64,000 nt of DNA from Liquorilactobacillus nagelii DSM 13675 (GCF_019444005.1 NZ_CP049304.1:682001-746000), one strand, 5' to 3'. Counted from the first letter of the stretch, positions 45,616 to 53,012 are shown. Notes: generated from the letters alone by a model not told the origin. Numbers and translations: made by a program.

Positions 45616-45616
45616 A

Positions 45617-45670
45617 GTAATAGTTCTTAAAAAGTAGGGTTAAGTAATAGTTCTTAAAAAGTAGGGTTAA
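45617..45670. repeat. Perfect 27-bp tandem duplication at the higA 3' end
   Basis: Positions 45617-45643 are repeated exactly at 45644-45670. The copies contain the sequence TTCTTAAAAAGTAGGGTTAA. The right copy includes the last codons and stop of the antitoxin gene (Asn-Pro-Thr-Phe-stop on the - strand), and the left copy reproduces them downstream of the stop. The duplication therefore leaves the protein unchanged. Confidence 0.95.
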
Positions 45671-45938
45671 ATTGAATTGTTAGTCGTTGATTAGTTGCTT
45701 GCGCAATTTCAGATAATATCTTAGTTGAAGCATTCATTGATCCATTTTCAATTCTAGCAATTGTTGATTGTGGTTTACCAATTAGATCAGCAAATTCACG
45801 TTGACTCATACCCATACTTTCACGAAGATCACGAACTTTAACTGCTACTTCTAAGTTAATATTTTCTTGTTCAACGAGTTTTGCAAAATCAGGATTGTTT
45901 TTACTTCTTTCGGCAACATATTCATCAATTTTACTCAT
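45654..45938 (-). CDS. HigA-like XRE-family antitoxin
   Basis: Antitoxin of 94 residues. A helix-turn-helix of the XRE type spans about 30-85 (VAVKVRDLRESMGMSQREFADLIGKPQSTIARIENG), preceded by a short acidic N-terminal region. It should neutralise the toxin encoded directly upstream and repress the shared promoter at the inverted repeat 46289-46316. Its start overlaps the toxin stop by four bases, and the ribosome binding site AAAGGAGGACC is strong, so the antitoxin can be made in excess. Toxin-first order is typical of higBA. Both genes look intact, despite the decayed surroundings. Confidence 0.85.
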   Translation of the reverse strand: MSKIDEYVAERSKNNPDFAKLVEQENINLEVAVKVRDLRESMGMSQREFADLIGKPQSTIARIENGSMNASTKILSEIAQATNQRLTIQFNPTF

Positions 45939-46285
45939 CTTTGGTCCTCCTTTTTAAAATACTTGCTTCGTCGATTTCGAGCAATTTTCTTTTCACTTTC
46001 TGGTGTTTTTTGCATTTTTTTAGTGAACGCATTGGTGATTAAGTACTGAGATCCTTGTACTTGGAAATAGATGGCTCGCTGAATATTTGAAGACCTCTTA
46101 GAACGAATCTCATAAAGATTGTTTTCCAGCTTTTTAACCCACAATTGACGTTCTGCGATAATTAACCCATTATTTTCAATATTTTGAATGGTCGCAATTA
46201 ATTTAGCAGCATCTTTATCAGCTAGTTGATCTAAAAATCGTTTAAATTCATTCCAGTCATAGTAAGTGAATTCTATTCTTTTCAT
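45935..46285 (-). CDS. HigB-like toxin (RelE/ParE superfamily, phage Gp49-like)
   Basis: Toxin of 116 residues resembling the phage-derived Gp49-like/HigB family, which cleaves mRNA on the ribosome. Family features are FKRFLDQLADKDAAKLIATIQ in the N-terminal helices and the beta-sheet core LWVKKLENNLYEIRSKRSSNIQR followed by AIYFQVQGSQYLITNAFTKK, with basic residues (Lys and Arg) that would contact RNA, and a Lys/Arg-rich tail. The ATG at 46285 has little leader and no clear ribosome binding site (AAAAGT), so the toxin should be translated weakly compared with the antitoxin. Confidence 0.83.
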   Translation of the reverse strand: MKRIEFTYYDWNEFKRFLDQLADKDAAKLIATIQNIENNGLIIAERQLWVKKLENNLYEIRSKRSSNIQRAIYFQVQGSQYLITNAFTKKMQKTPESEKKIARNRRSKYFKKEDQR

Positions 46286-46288
46286 ACT

Positions 46289-46336
46289 TTTATGATAGCT
46301 TACTCGCTATCATAAAACAAGCAATTTATTTTGCAA
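46289..46336 (-). promoter_or_regulatory. higBA promoter and operator
   Basis: On the - strand, TTGCAA (46336-46331) and TATGAT (46314-46309) form a promoter with a 16-base spacer. The perfect inverted repeat TTTATGATAGC / GCTATCATAAA (46289-46299 and 46306-46316, 6-base spacer) covers the -10 box and the likely start of transcription, the expected position for autorepression by the HigA or HigBA complex. Confidence 0.8.
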
Positions 46337-46561
46337 CCCTTTGACACAAACGGGAGCCTAAAATTTGAACCTCCGCTATAATTCCTGACTATATTTTAAA
46401 ATGAGGTGTTTTAACATGGAATAAGTCGTTTTACCAATTAAAAATTCAAATCGACATCTTTAATTCGAAAGGTTCTATTAAATAAAAATGCGTTTATTCA
46501 CGACAAAAAAATTGGTAAACCTAATATCTTAAAGGTGGTGTTCTTGATTGGAGGTGGTGCC

Positions 46562-46713
46562 TATGGTGTTAAAACCTTATCCTAATGAAAGGAGTTGTCT
46601 TGTGTCCTTTACGACTAATGCTTGGTTTCGGTACGTTTACCGTTGCTTTAATTTTTATTTTCAGTGATGCTTTTGTCATAATAAATACCCCCAAAGCTAT
46701 GGTCCAACTTTAG
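46562..46713 (+). pseudogene. Holin-like type I toxin (Hol_Tox family), probably frameshifted
   Basis: From TTG 46600 (AAAGGAG 5 bases upstream) the frame reads MCPLRLMLGFGTFTVALIF, the conserved hydrophobic core of putative holin-like toxins of lactobacilli, and then runs to TAG 46711 through the terminator hairpin. A second start at ATG 46562 with GGAGGTGGT before it, typical of these loci, is in another frame and ends early. A -1/+1 change would give the shorter tail FLFSVMLLS and a stop just before the terminator, so small indels probably damaged both ends. Such peptides insert in the membrane and are silenced by an antisense RNA. Confidence 0.55.
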
Positions 46714-46717
46714 GGGT
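46687..46717. terminator. Bidirectional terminator shared by toxin and antisense RNA
   Basis: ACCCCCAAAG pairs with CTTTAGGGGT (one mismatch) around an 11-base loop. Type I toxin loci of this group place such a hairpin between the convergent toxin and antitoxin transcripts. T-runs are short on both sides. Confidence 0.55.
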
Positions 46718-46800
46718 ACACCTCACCTACTTTGGCCAGTTAGCGGTTATTCAAGCTATTAACTTCGTCACCGCCTAGTGGCTTTGCAAAAGAATTCTTG
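46687..46800 (-). ncRNA. Putative antisense RNA antitoxin of the holin-like toxin
   Basis: The convergent strand downstream of the toxin carries the block around CACTAGGCGGTGACGAAG with complementary GCGGT/ACCGC arms. From memory this block accompanies Hol_Tox loci in many lactobacilli and belongs to the regulatory RNA. It ends in the shared terminator and would pair with the toxin 3' end. No -10 box could be fixed with confidence, so the 5' end is approximate. Confidence 0.4.
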
Positions 46801-46855
46801 TTCTAGTAAGGCTTCTTTTTATTTCTATGGTCGTTATAGCACGATCCAAAATAAC

Positions 46856-47135
46856 TTGGCTAGTTTAAAGTATTAATAAAATGTTTAAGCTAGCTTTTTT
46901 AGGTAACGTTATTCTTCAATTTCTGGAATCATCTTTTTGTGCGTAACTACTAGCATCTAGCCCACGAGTTTTTTGGAGATGTACATAGCACGCATTGTTT
47001 TTTATACATATTATAAAAAGCGATGGATATAATCGAAAGCATCTGCTTGTGCTTCTTCAAACCTTTTGTAAATCGGACGACAATAAATACGCTCCTTTTT
47101 GATACTGGCGTGGAAGGATTGCATACCGGCATACC
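46856..47135 (-). mobile_element. IS3-family transposase remnant (right copy)
   Basis: On the - strand from 47124 the frame reads MQSFHASIKKERIYCRPIYK then RFEEAQADAFDYIHRF, the catalytic-domain end of an IS3/IS150-type OrfB (SFH..IKKE..Y), and then hits a stop. The following KTMRAMYISKKLVG and the last MIPEIEE before a TAA continue in a shifted frame. The terminal hairpin GCTAGTTTAA/TTAAGCTAGC (about 46858-46893) with a T-run on the + strand closes the element. The N-terminal part, orfA and the other end are missing. A 65-codon open frame from 47147 is out of frame with the transposase and is not a gene. Confidence 0.7.
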
Positions 47136-47224
47136 TTTTATAACCAAGTATTCAACTAATTTTAAAATTGAGTTTGTCCTGAATTTTATTTAAATCATCA
47201 GTTGACGAATCTATTTATATTTCT

Positions 47225-48268
47225 CTAATTAATAAGTATATTCAGTTTTGACCATTTTCTTTGCCAGTTTTTACTTTTTAGTCGTTCTTTGTAAATACTT
47301 AGATGCTCCGAATCTTGTTTAAAAAATGGGATTGGTTGAACAATTAAATTTACCAAGTCATATGTTCCAAAAGGTTCAATAAGTTGTAATCTATTTTTAT
47401 CATCTAGAAAAGCACCAATACATGTTGGAGTTTCAACGAAATGAGCTATTGCATCCGCAACAGAATTGAAAGGTACTTGATTGCTAAAATCGTAGTTATG
47501 CATATAAGCTTCATTTTTTACTTGCCATTTGTATTGGGGCGCCAGTTTTTTTAAATTAAGTTGAATCTCCTGATTTGCACTTTCAGGAACACTTGCATCG
47601 AAAAAAGCGACATCAATATCTGATTCGAGTTTAAACGGCTGATGATGAAGTTTTTGCCAAACTGTATTTCTAATACTCCCTGCGGCTAGCGCGCCTTGAA
47701 CAAGATTTTGATTTTTTATGATGTTTAGAATATTCATCAGGTCAGAATTGTTCGCAATAATAGATTTAACTATTTTGTCTGTGTTTGAATTTAACATTAT
47801 TTTTTGAAGAATTATTTCATCTTTAATTTGTATACCATTCTTTGCAACTTTTGGTATTTCTGGTTTAATCAAACGTGCTTTTTCGACAGCATTTTCTAAT
47901 ACACTTAATACTGTATACCCTCTTTTTTTATAGAAATTTAAAGCATGTATATTGTCGTTAGTGGTAATGATTTTAAGCCGGTTTTTTGATTGTTGAATAC
48001 ATATTTGTTCTATTTGAATAAGAAGTTTGCTACCGATGCCTTGATTTTCTATCAAACTGTCAAGAGAAATAATTTCAATTCCATTTTTTCTAGACACATA
48101 AGTTACTATGCCTAATATTTTATGTGACTGAATAGCTACAAAACCATTTAGATTTTTTATATCATAGCAACCAGATGATGTTACCATTTTAGTGCTACCC
48201 CACAGTTCAGAGAAAAGTTTGATTACTCTATTTCGCTGATGTGGTTCTGCTATATTAATAATTTCCAT
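47225..48268 (-). CDS. Fusion of GNAT acetyltransferase and nucleotidyltransferase domains
   Basis: Protein of 347 residues with two enzyme-like halves. Residues 1-150 are a GNAT domain, with the acetyl-CoA loop near LIENQGIGSKLLIQIEQIC (Q/N-x-G-I-G) and the C-terminal HALNFYKKRGY. Residues about 165-347 match the nucleotidyltransferase family sometimes called DUF925/COG3575, with LAAGSIRNTVWQKLH, then ESDIDVAFFD, whose two Asp fit the metal-binding DxD of polymerase-beta folds, and AYMHNYDFSN. The substrates of neither half are known. The combination suggests one small molecule modified in two ways. The nudix gene upstream is on the same strand, 42 bases away. Confidence 0.78.
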   Translation of the reverse strand: MEIINIAEPHQRNRVIKLFSELWGSTKMVTSSGCYDIKNLNGFVAIQSHKILGIVTYVSRKNGIEIISLDSLIENQGIGSKLLIQIEQICIQQSKNRLKIITTNDNIHALNFYKKRGYTVLSVLENAVEKARLIKPEIPKVAKNGIQIKDEIILQKIMLNSNTDKIVKSIIANNSDLMNILNIIKNQNLVQGALAAGSIRNTVWQKLHHQPFKLESDIDVAFFDASVPESANQEIQLNLKKLAPQYKWQVKNEAYMHNYDFSNQVPFNSVADAIAHFVETPTCIGAFLDDKNRLQLIEPFGTYDLVNLIVQPIPFFKQDSEHLSIYKERLKSKNWQRKWSKLNILIN

Positions 48269-48310
48269 ATAGTTTTCTCCTTCAAAATATTAGCAATAGT
48301 AAGAAAATCA

Positions 48311-48775
48311 TTATTTCAATTCATGTGTAGTAGTAGTTTCTTTCAAGGCTTGTTGAACGGCATAATATTGATGAATATGAAATAGCAATTTCTCACAATC
48401 CTTGATATTAACCCATTCAAAGTAATTATCCTTTTCTGTTGGTTTTTGAATTTTTTGATCAAGTTGTGAGGTAAAGAAATAACCATCACTTAACATTGGA
48501 CGTTTAACCGGTAATGTAGATATAAAGTATCTTTGAGCATGACACAAAGGATAATAATTTTTTATAGAATAACCAGTTTCTTCTAACATTTCTCTGACTA
48601 AAGTTGTTTCAGCTGTTTCCCCCTGTTCAATACCACCTCCAGGAAGAAAATATTGCTGTCCGTGTGCTCTAATTAAACCTATTTCATTTCGATATTGATT
48701 TTTAAAAATTACCGCATAAGCACCCATACGAACATAGTAATTCATGCCCTTATTTTTGATTCCAAAGATTTTCAT
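48311..48775 (-). CDS. Nudix hydrolase
   Basis: Nudix family pyrophosphatase of 154 residues. The Nudix box is complete: GGGIEQGETAETTLVREMLEETGY at about residues 50-73, with the catalytic REMLEE. Flanking sequence GAYAVIF and QYFLPGGG fits the ADP-ribose/NTP pyrophosphatase-like group (MutT-like). The substrate cannot be deduced. It probably forms a transcription unit with the GNAT-nucleotidyltransferase fusion downstream. The ribosome binding site (GAGGTAAAG on the - strand) precedes the ATG at 48775. Confidence 0.9.
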   Translation of the reverse strand: MKIFGIKNKGMNYYVRMGAYAVIFKNQYRNEIGLIRAHGQQYFLPGGGIEQGETAETTLVREMLEETGYSIKNYYPLCHAQRYFISTLPVKRPMLSDGYFFTSQLDQKIQKPTEKDNYFEWVNIKDCEKLLFHIHQYYAVQQALKETTTTHELK

Positions 48776-49143
48776 ATTAACTTTACCTCATTATTTAATG
48801 TCATTAATTCATATTTTAAAACTTTTTTAATGATTAATCTATAGTTTCTAGTTGGAGTGTTTTTGACTCATTTTGTATGTTTCCGGTTTTGTTCATTTCA
48901 GTATTAATTCAAATGTCTCTAGTCTAGAGACATGAGTAACACATTAATGTCCACGAAGAAATGACATCATTCACTTTTAGTAACTATTTCAAGTTATTTT
49001 TTAGAATTAATTTGCCAAAAATATAAAAGTTAGCAGTATATATTGAATAATATTCTTCAAATTTGAGCAATAAAAAAGCAACCCATAGGATCAAGGTTGC
49101 AAGATTTAGCGTTAGTTATCAATCTGAATCGTGAATTTGTAAA
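48776..49143. other. Gene-free A+T-rich gap holding one terminator
   Basis: No supportable gene. At 49072-49100 a terminator for the GNAT gene on the - strand is seen: GCAACC (49078-49083) pairs with GGTTGC (49095-49100), followed by TTTTTTA on the - strand. The remaining DNA must carry the promoter of the nudix unit, but no clear -35/-10 pair stands out. Confidence 0.6.
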
Positions 49144-49557
49144 TTAGAACGGCCTTCTTCTGCGTAAAAAAGCATTGTTAATACTTTCGAAGTTTACCTT
49201 AGGATAATATTCTAAAGCTGACGGAGCCGCTAAAAGAACCAAAGATACATCTGGACCAATCTGTGAATAAAGCATTTCAATTAATTTATGACCAATTCCT
49301 TGCCTTTGATGATCTTTAGTAATTGCTAAATCAGATAGGTAACATGCATAACTAAAGTCTGTCAAAGCTCGCGCTATACCTACCAATGTGTCGTCTTCCC
49401 AAGCAGTCCATAAAATATCTGAGTTATCTAACATTTTTTGCAAACGCGGTAGATTTTTAATTGGTCTATGAATTCCAGAAGCTTCAAATAATACAGCTAA
49501 TTCTTGGGCTGTTATCCTTTTATCATTAGTGTAGGTAATCAATTTGTCCATCTCCAA
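49144..49557 (-). CDS. GNAT family N-acetyltransferase
   Basis: Acetyltransferase of 137 residues. The acetyl-CoA binding motif A is DLAITKDHQRQGIGHKLIEML (about 76-96, with Q-R-Q-G-I-G), preceded by the beta strand CYLSDLAI. The C-terminal LVLLAAPSALEYYPKVNFE corresponds to motif B. The acceptor is unknown. It resembles the short GNAT proteins common in lactobacilli. The ribosome binding site on the - strand is GGAG near the ATG at 49557. Confidence 0.88.
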   Translation of the reverse strand: MEMDKLITYTNDKRITAQELAVLFEASGIHRPIKNLPRLQKMLDNSDILWTAWEDDTLVGIARALTDFSYACYLSDLAITKDHQRQGIGHKLIEMLYSQIGPDVSLVLLAAPSALEYYPKVNFESINNAFLRRRRPF

Positions 49558-49923
49558 TAAATATAGTGATTAATTACTATTAATATACTATTAGAAGGAT
49601 TTTGAAACAATAGAGAAGTTTAGTTAATTATTAAGTACATAATCAAAATATGAAATTGTTCTATGATTTTGGAACAATAATTAATTAAAAAATATATGAA
49701 ATATAGTTTTATAGAAAAGTTAAGACAATGGTCCTATAGTGTTAAAATCTTAGAAACCACCATTAAGAATGCTTTACAAGTTATGCTTGGTTCAGTAATT
49801 ATATTAGTGTTAAGTTGATTAAGAATCACAAAAAACAATCACCTCTATATAATCCATTCTAAAAAGTAGATCAAAAATTGTGGGAGACACTAACCAAACA
49901 AGTCAGTCTTTCAGAAAAGTTCA
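49558..49923. other. Gene-free A+T-rich gap
   Basis: About 366 bases with stops in all frames at short intervals and no recognisable remnant, hairpin with T-run, or repeat. I see nothing supportable in it. Confidence 0.5.
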
Positions 49924-50343
49924 CTAATTATTTCTAGCTATAACTAGTTTATTTTTTAACAAAGCATACGCATCTTCCAGAGAAACTGAGCATTCGTCAA
50001 AGTTAGGCCATGCATTAATATTATCGCCCTTTTTTCTTGGAATTAAGTGAATGTGAAAATGAGAAATAGATTGACCAGCATCTTTACCATTAGCATTTAG
50101 GATATTAATACCAGAAAATCCGCATTTAATGCAGTGTCTAGAAACTGTTTGAACAGCGTTGGTTAAGTGGATTAATGTTTCACCATCACAGTCTAAAATA
50201 TTACTAATATGTTTCTTAGGTATTGCTAGCATGTGATAATTAACATCTTCAGCTTTATCTAAAAACACACATGAATAACTATCTTCATAAATTTTCTTAC
50301 TAGGTATTGTATTATTTATTAGGCAGAAAAGGCATTGTTCCAT
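49924..50343 (-). CDS. HIT family protein (nucleotide hydrolase or transferase)
   Basis: HIT-domain protein of 139 residues. The histidine triad is SISHFHIHLIPRKKG (His-x-His-x-His) near residues 92-106. The N-terminal CLFCLI pair of cysteines may bind zinc, as in other HIT proteins of this size. YEDSYSCVFLDKAEDVNYHMLAIPKKHI is the usual nucleotide-pocket region. Such enzymes hydrolyse AMP-linked compounds. It lies 31 bases downstream of a second HIT-like gene. The ribosome binding site (GGAGG) lies just before ATG 50343. Confidence 0.9.
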   Translation of the reverse strand: MEQCLFCLINNTIPSKKIYEDSYSCVFLDKAEDVNYHMLAIPKKHISNILDCDGETLIHLTNAVQTVSRHCIKCGFSGINILNANGKDAGQSISHFHIHLIPRKKGDNINAWPNFDECSVSLEDAYALLKNKLVIARNN

Positions 50344-50374
50344 AAGTAACCTCCATTTATACTAGACTAGTAAT

Positions 50375-50833
50375 TTAATTATTTTTTACATTGTTCAAAT
50401 AACTAGTTATCTTTCCCCTTAATTGATCATGTTTTTGCGGATCATAGCTATATTTAGAATTAGACCAATAATCTGGACTATATAGCCAAACAGGCTTTTT
50501 TAATCTTTGCGGATCTTCTGTTAAATATCTTGGGAAAACATGTGCGTGAAGAAAATTATCAGTATTGCCTAATATATCATAATTAATTCTTTTGGCTTTG
50601 CAGGCGTAAAGAACGGCATCACCTAAAATACTCATGTCACGTAAAAAATAAGTTCTTTCAGTTATATTCAAATCGTTCAAAGATGAAACATTTCTTTTGG
50701 GCAATAAAACACAATACCCTGGTAAAAACTGAACATCCCCAAAAACAGCATATCCTCCCTCTAGTTCTGCCATGACCATTGGGTTAGTCCCATCAATAGC
50801 GGAACCAATTCGATCTTCATACCATTCGGACAT
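50375..50833 (-). CDS. HIT-like protein (diadenosine polyphosphate hydrolase type)
   Basis: Protein of 152 residues in the HIT superfamily. The triad-like motif is NFLHAHVFPRY (about 104-114), in which two of three His positions are kept and the last is Phe. PGYCVLLPKRNVSSLNDLN is the usual strand before the nucleotide pocket. DEGLIKE-type stretches are absent. Similar proteins are annotated as Ap4A hydrolases. The frame opens at TTG 50851, but TTAGGAGTGG lies about 9 bases before ATG 50833, which is preferred. It is the first gene of a two-gene HIT unit. Confidence 0.8.
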   Translation of the reverse strand: MSEWYEDRIGSAIDGTNPMVMAELEGGYAVFGDVQFLPGYCVLLPKRNVSSLNDLNITERTYFLRDMSILGDAVLYACKAKRINYDILGNTDNFLHAHVFPRYLTEDPQRLKKPVWLYSPDYWSNSKYSYDPQKHDQLRGKITSYLNNVKNN

Positions 50834-51275
50834 ATTAACCACTCCTAACAATCTATTTCGTATTTACGAACTTAATGAAATGTTGCAACTTTTTATTAAA
50901 ACTATGTACATGGTCCATTTGGTAGAAAGTACAAGTCTTTGTTAAAACATTAAATTCATTAACTGTATCAAATACATAATTGGCTTTTTTGAAGCTGTAG
51001 CAACTCCCAATTCAATATTTGCCCTTTATCCACCTAATTTAATATTCCAGCATACTCCTCATATGCGACATCATGTAAATCTTTTAGGGTGCCTATTTCG
51101 GCTTTTAAATTTTTAGTCCAATCATATGTTATTGACTAAATCAATATTTTTAAAAGAACTGGCAACTTAAAATTTTAGTTTTTTTTCATAAATGTTCTCC
51201 TCTTTGTAGATTGTTAGGTAATAGTCGCTTAAATTTGTTTTGACAAATATATTGTTTTTAATCTTTCTCAGTTTT
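50834..51275. other. Gap with a possible decayed coding fragment
   Basis: No intact gene. On the - strand around 51,045-51,125 a short frame reads TYDWTKNLKAEIGTLKDLHD then VAYEEYAGILN before a stop, without a start codon. It looks like the end of a lost gene but cannot be assigned. The rest is A+T-rich without features. Confidence 0.35.
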
Positions 51276-51752
51276 TTAATTGAATTTCTCCAGTCGATAA
51301 AGTTGTTCATTATCAAGAGAATTATTGCCATTTTTAAAGTGATACCCCATTTTTTGATAAAAGCCTAGTCCAGTAATTGATGCAGGTATTTCAATTCTAT
51401 TAGCTCTTTTGAAATATATGTCGCTTTCTAATACTGTGATTAACTTACATCCGATTCCTTTGCCTTGATATTCTGGTAGAACAAAGATGTTAAACAGACT
51501 GCTTTCATCTTTCTTTCCCCAATAAGGTCCAATTGAGCCAACTGCAACAACTTCATTATTAGCAGTATCAATTAGAACATAGCAATGAAAATATTTAGCT
51601 TTTTCAATAAACTTTTGCGCAGTCAGGTCTTTAAGATCATTTTCTAGATATTCTCTAGAATAATCTTTTATGTTGGTAATGTACATTGTTTGTTTTACTA
51701 AATTAGCAACTGCTTTTGCATCAGAATTTTTAAAAATACGAGATATAATCAT
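51276..51752 (-). CDS. GNAT family N-acetyltransferase
   Basis: Acetyltransferase of 158 residues. Motif A is LFNIFVLPEYQGKGIGCKLITVLES (about 87-111, with Q-G-K-G-I-G), followed by motif B IPASITGLGFYQKMGYHF. The N-terminal part has DAKAVANLVKQTMYI, typical of GNAT helices. The acceptor is unknown. The ribosome binding site on the - strand is AAGGAGAAAC, close to the ATG at 51752. It is divergent from the next GNAT gene. Confidence 0.9.
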   Translation of the reverse strand: MIISRIFKNSDAKAVANLVKQTMYITNIKDYSREYLENDLKDLTAQKFIEKAKYFHCYVLIDTANNEVVAVGSIGPYWGKKDESSLFNIFVLPEYQGKGIGCKLITVLESDIYFKRANRIEIPASITGLGFYQKMGYHFKNGNNSLDNEQLYRLEKFN

Positions 51753-51801
51753 TTTAGTTTCTCCTTTATAATAAAAATAAAATGAGTTATTCTGATAGAT
51801 T

Positions 51802-51830
51802 ATCGCTATTAAGTTATACTAGCGATTTTT
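51802..51830. other. Inverted repeat between divergent GNAT genes
   Basis: ATCGCTA (51802-51808) and TAGCGAT (51820-51826) form 7-bp arms with an 11-base loop, followed by four further T. It lies in the 171-bp divergent gap and could be an operator or an old terminator. Confidence 0.4.
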
Positions 51831-51923
51831 AGCTTACTTTTATATTTCTTTGTATTTACGCTTTTTCTCTTCTGTTAATTACTCTGAAGCTGTATAATCT
51901 TCTTAAATTAATGGAGGCGATTA

Positions 51924-52445
51924 ATGATGCAAATATCACTTTTTGAAAAAGATTACTCTAAGTCTTTGTTAACGTATATCAAAAAAGTATCTTTACAGAC
52001 TAATTTTCTGGGCTTGGAACCTAAAGAAATAGACGCTTTTTTTAATTTAAGAAAAATTCACCATTTCAATGACAATTTAGAAGCAAGTGTTTCATTTATT
52101 GCCAGAGATGAAGAATCTTCACAGATTATTGGATTAGCACAGATAGCTAGGAAGTTAAGGATCAGATTCAGAAATCAAGCAGAGATAGCTATTTCGGTAG
52201 ACAAGGAATATTGGAATCACCGTATTGGTAGCAAATTGATTGAAGCTTGTATAGATCAAGCTGCCAATCAATGGAAAATCGATGGAGTTTATCTAGAAGT
52301 GCTTTCTGATAACCAAAGAGCCATAAATTTATACAAAAAACAGGGTTTTGAAATAGTTGGTGATTTACCCATTTTATTGACCATTGACGGGAATAATAAG
52401 TCTGGTAAGATGATGTTCAAGAATTTAAAAAAAATTAAAGTTTAG
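51924..52445 (+). CDS. GNAT family N-acetyltransferase
   Basis: Acetyltransferase of 173 residues, the only + strand gene in this stretch. Motif A is ISVDKEYWNHRIGSKLIEACIDQA (about 92-115), where the usual Gly-x-Gly turn is partly replaced by NHRIG. Motif B is DGVYLEVLSDNQRAINLYKKQGFEIVG. The C-terminus GNNKSGKMMFKNL resembles RimI-like enzymes acting on protein or small-molecule amines. A TATAAT at 51893-51898 and GGAGG about 10 bases before the ATG are well placed. It converges on the next GNAT gene with a 12-base gap. Confidence 0.88.
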   Translation: MMQISLFEKDYSKSLLTYIKKVSLQTNFLGLEPKEIDAFFNLRKIHHFNDNLEASVSFIARDEESSQIIGLAQIARKLRIRFRNQAEIAISVDKEYWNHRIGSKLIEACIDQAANQWKIDGVYLEVLSDNQRAINLYKKQGFEIVGDLPILLTIDGNNKSGKMMFKNLKKIKV

Positions 52446-52457
52446 TTTCAATTTAAA

Positions 52458-53012
52458 TTAAAAGCACTTGGCCATATAGTATTCATCAATGTAGTGACCA
52501 TGCATAAAAATAGAGTTGTGTTTAACTCCTTCGATTTTGAACCCCATTTTTGAATATAAACGTTGAGCTATTTTGTTTGATTTCATAACTGTAAGTTCTA
52601 AGCGTGTAATATTATTATTTCGTGCCCAACAATCCAATTCCTTAAACAAAAGCTTTCCTAAGCCTTTTCCTGCGGCGGCGGCTAAAATTCCAACTACAAT
52701 ATAAGCTGAATGATGTATTTTTTTATAGCGGCCTCTCGAGGCTTGTAGATAACCTACAAGTTTATTTCCATCATCAATAACTAACAATAAACTCCCATAC
52801 TTTAGAGAAGATTGAATATTATCTTGTAATAAAAAAATACTGGAGTTTCGCTCTTCAGGGTAAAGAAGCATAAAATCAGTTTCTTTATCGAGGTGCTTTT
52901 GTAATTGGAGAAAATTAGAAGTATCTTGTGGAATGATATTCCTAATTTCAAAATTAGGTGATTTATTAATTGGGTGATACTGTGGTAAACTAGCTATATT
53001 TTTATTGTTCAT
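52458..53012 (-). CDS. GNAT family N-acetyltransferase
   Basis: Acetyltransferase of 184 residues. Motif A is YIVVGILAAAAGKGLGKLLFKEL (about 104-126, A-G-K-G-L-G), and motif B is ITRLELTVMKSNKIAQRLYSKMGFKIEG. The C-terminal HNSIFMHGHYIDEYYMAKCF is close to the spermidine/aminoglycoside-type or ribosomal-protein GNAT pattern, with a conserved-looking YMAK end. The acceptor is not known. The ribosome binding site (AAAAAGGAAGTG) precedes ATG 53012. It is convergent with the GNAT gene at 51,924. Confidence 0.9.
   Translation of the reverse strand: MNNKNIASLPQYHPINKSPNFEIRNIIPQDTSNFLQLQKHLDKETDFMLLYPEERNSSIFLLQDNIQSSLKYGSLLLVIDDGNKLVGYLQASRGRYKKIHHSAYIVVGILAAAAGKGLGKLLFKELDCWARNNNITRLELTVMKSNKIAQRLYSKMGFKIEGVKHNSIFMHGHYIDEYYMAKCF

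Noticed and set aside
46950..47147. 65-codon frame as a new small gene
   Set aside because: It runs across the IS3 transposase remnant in a shifted frame; the real homology is in another frame on the same strand.
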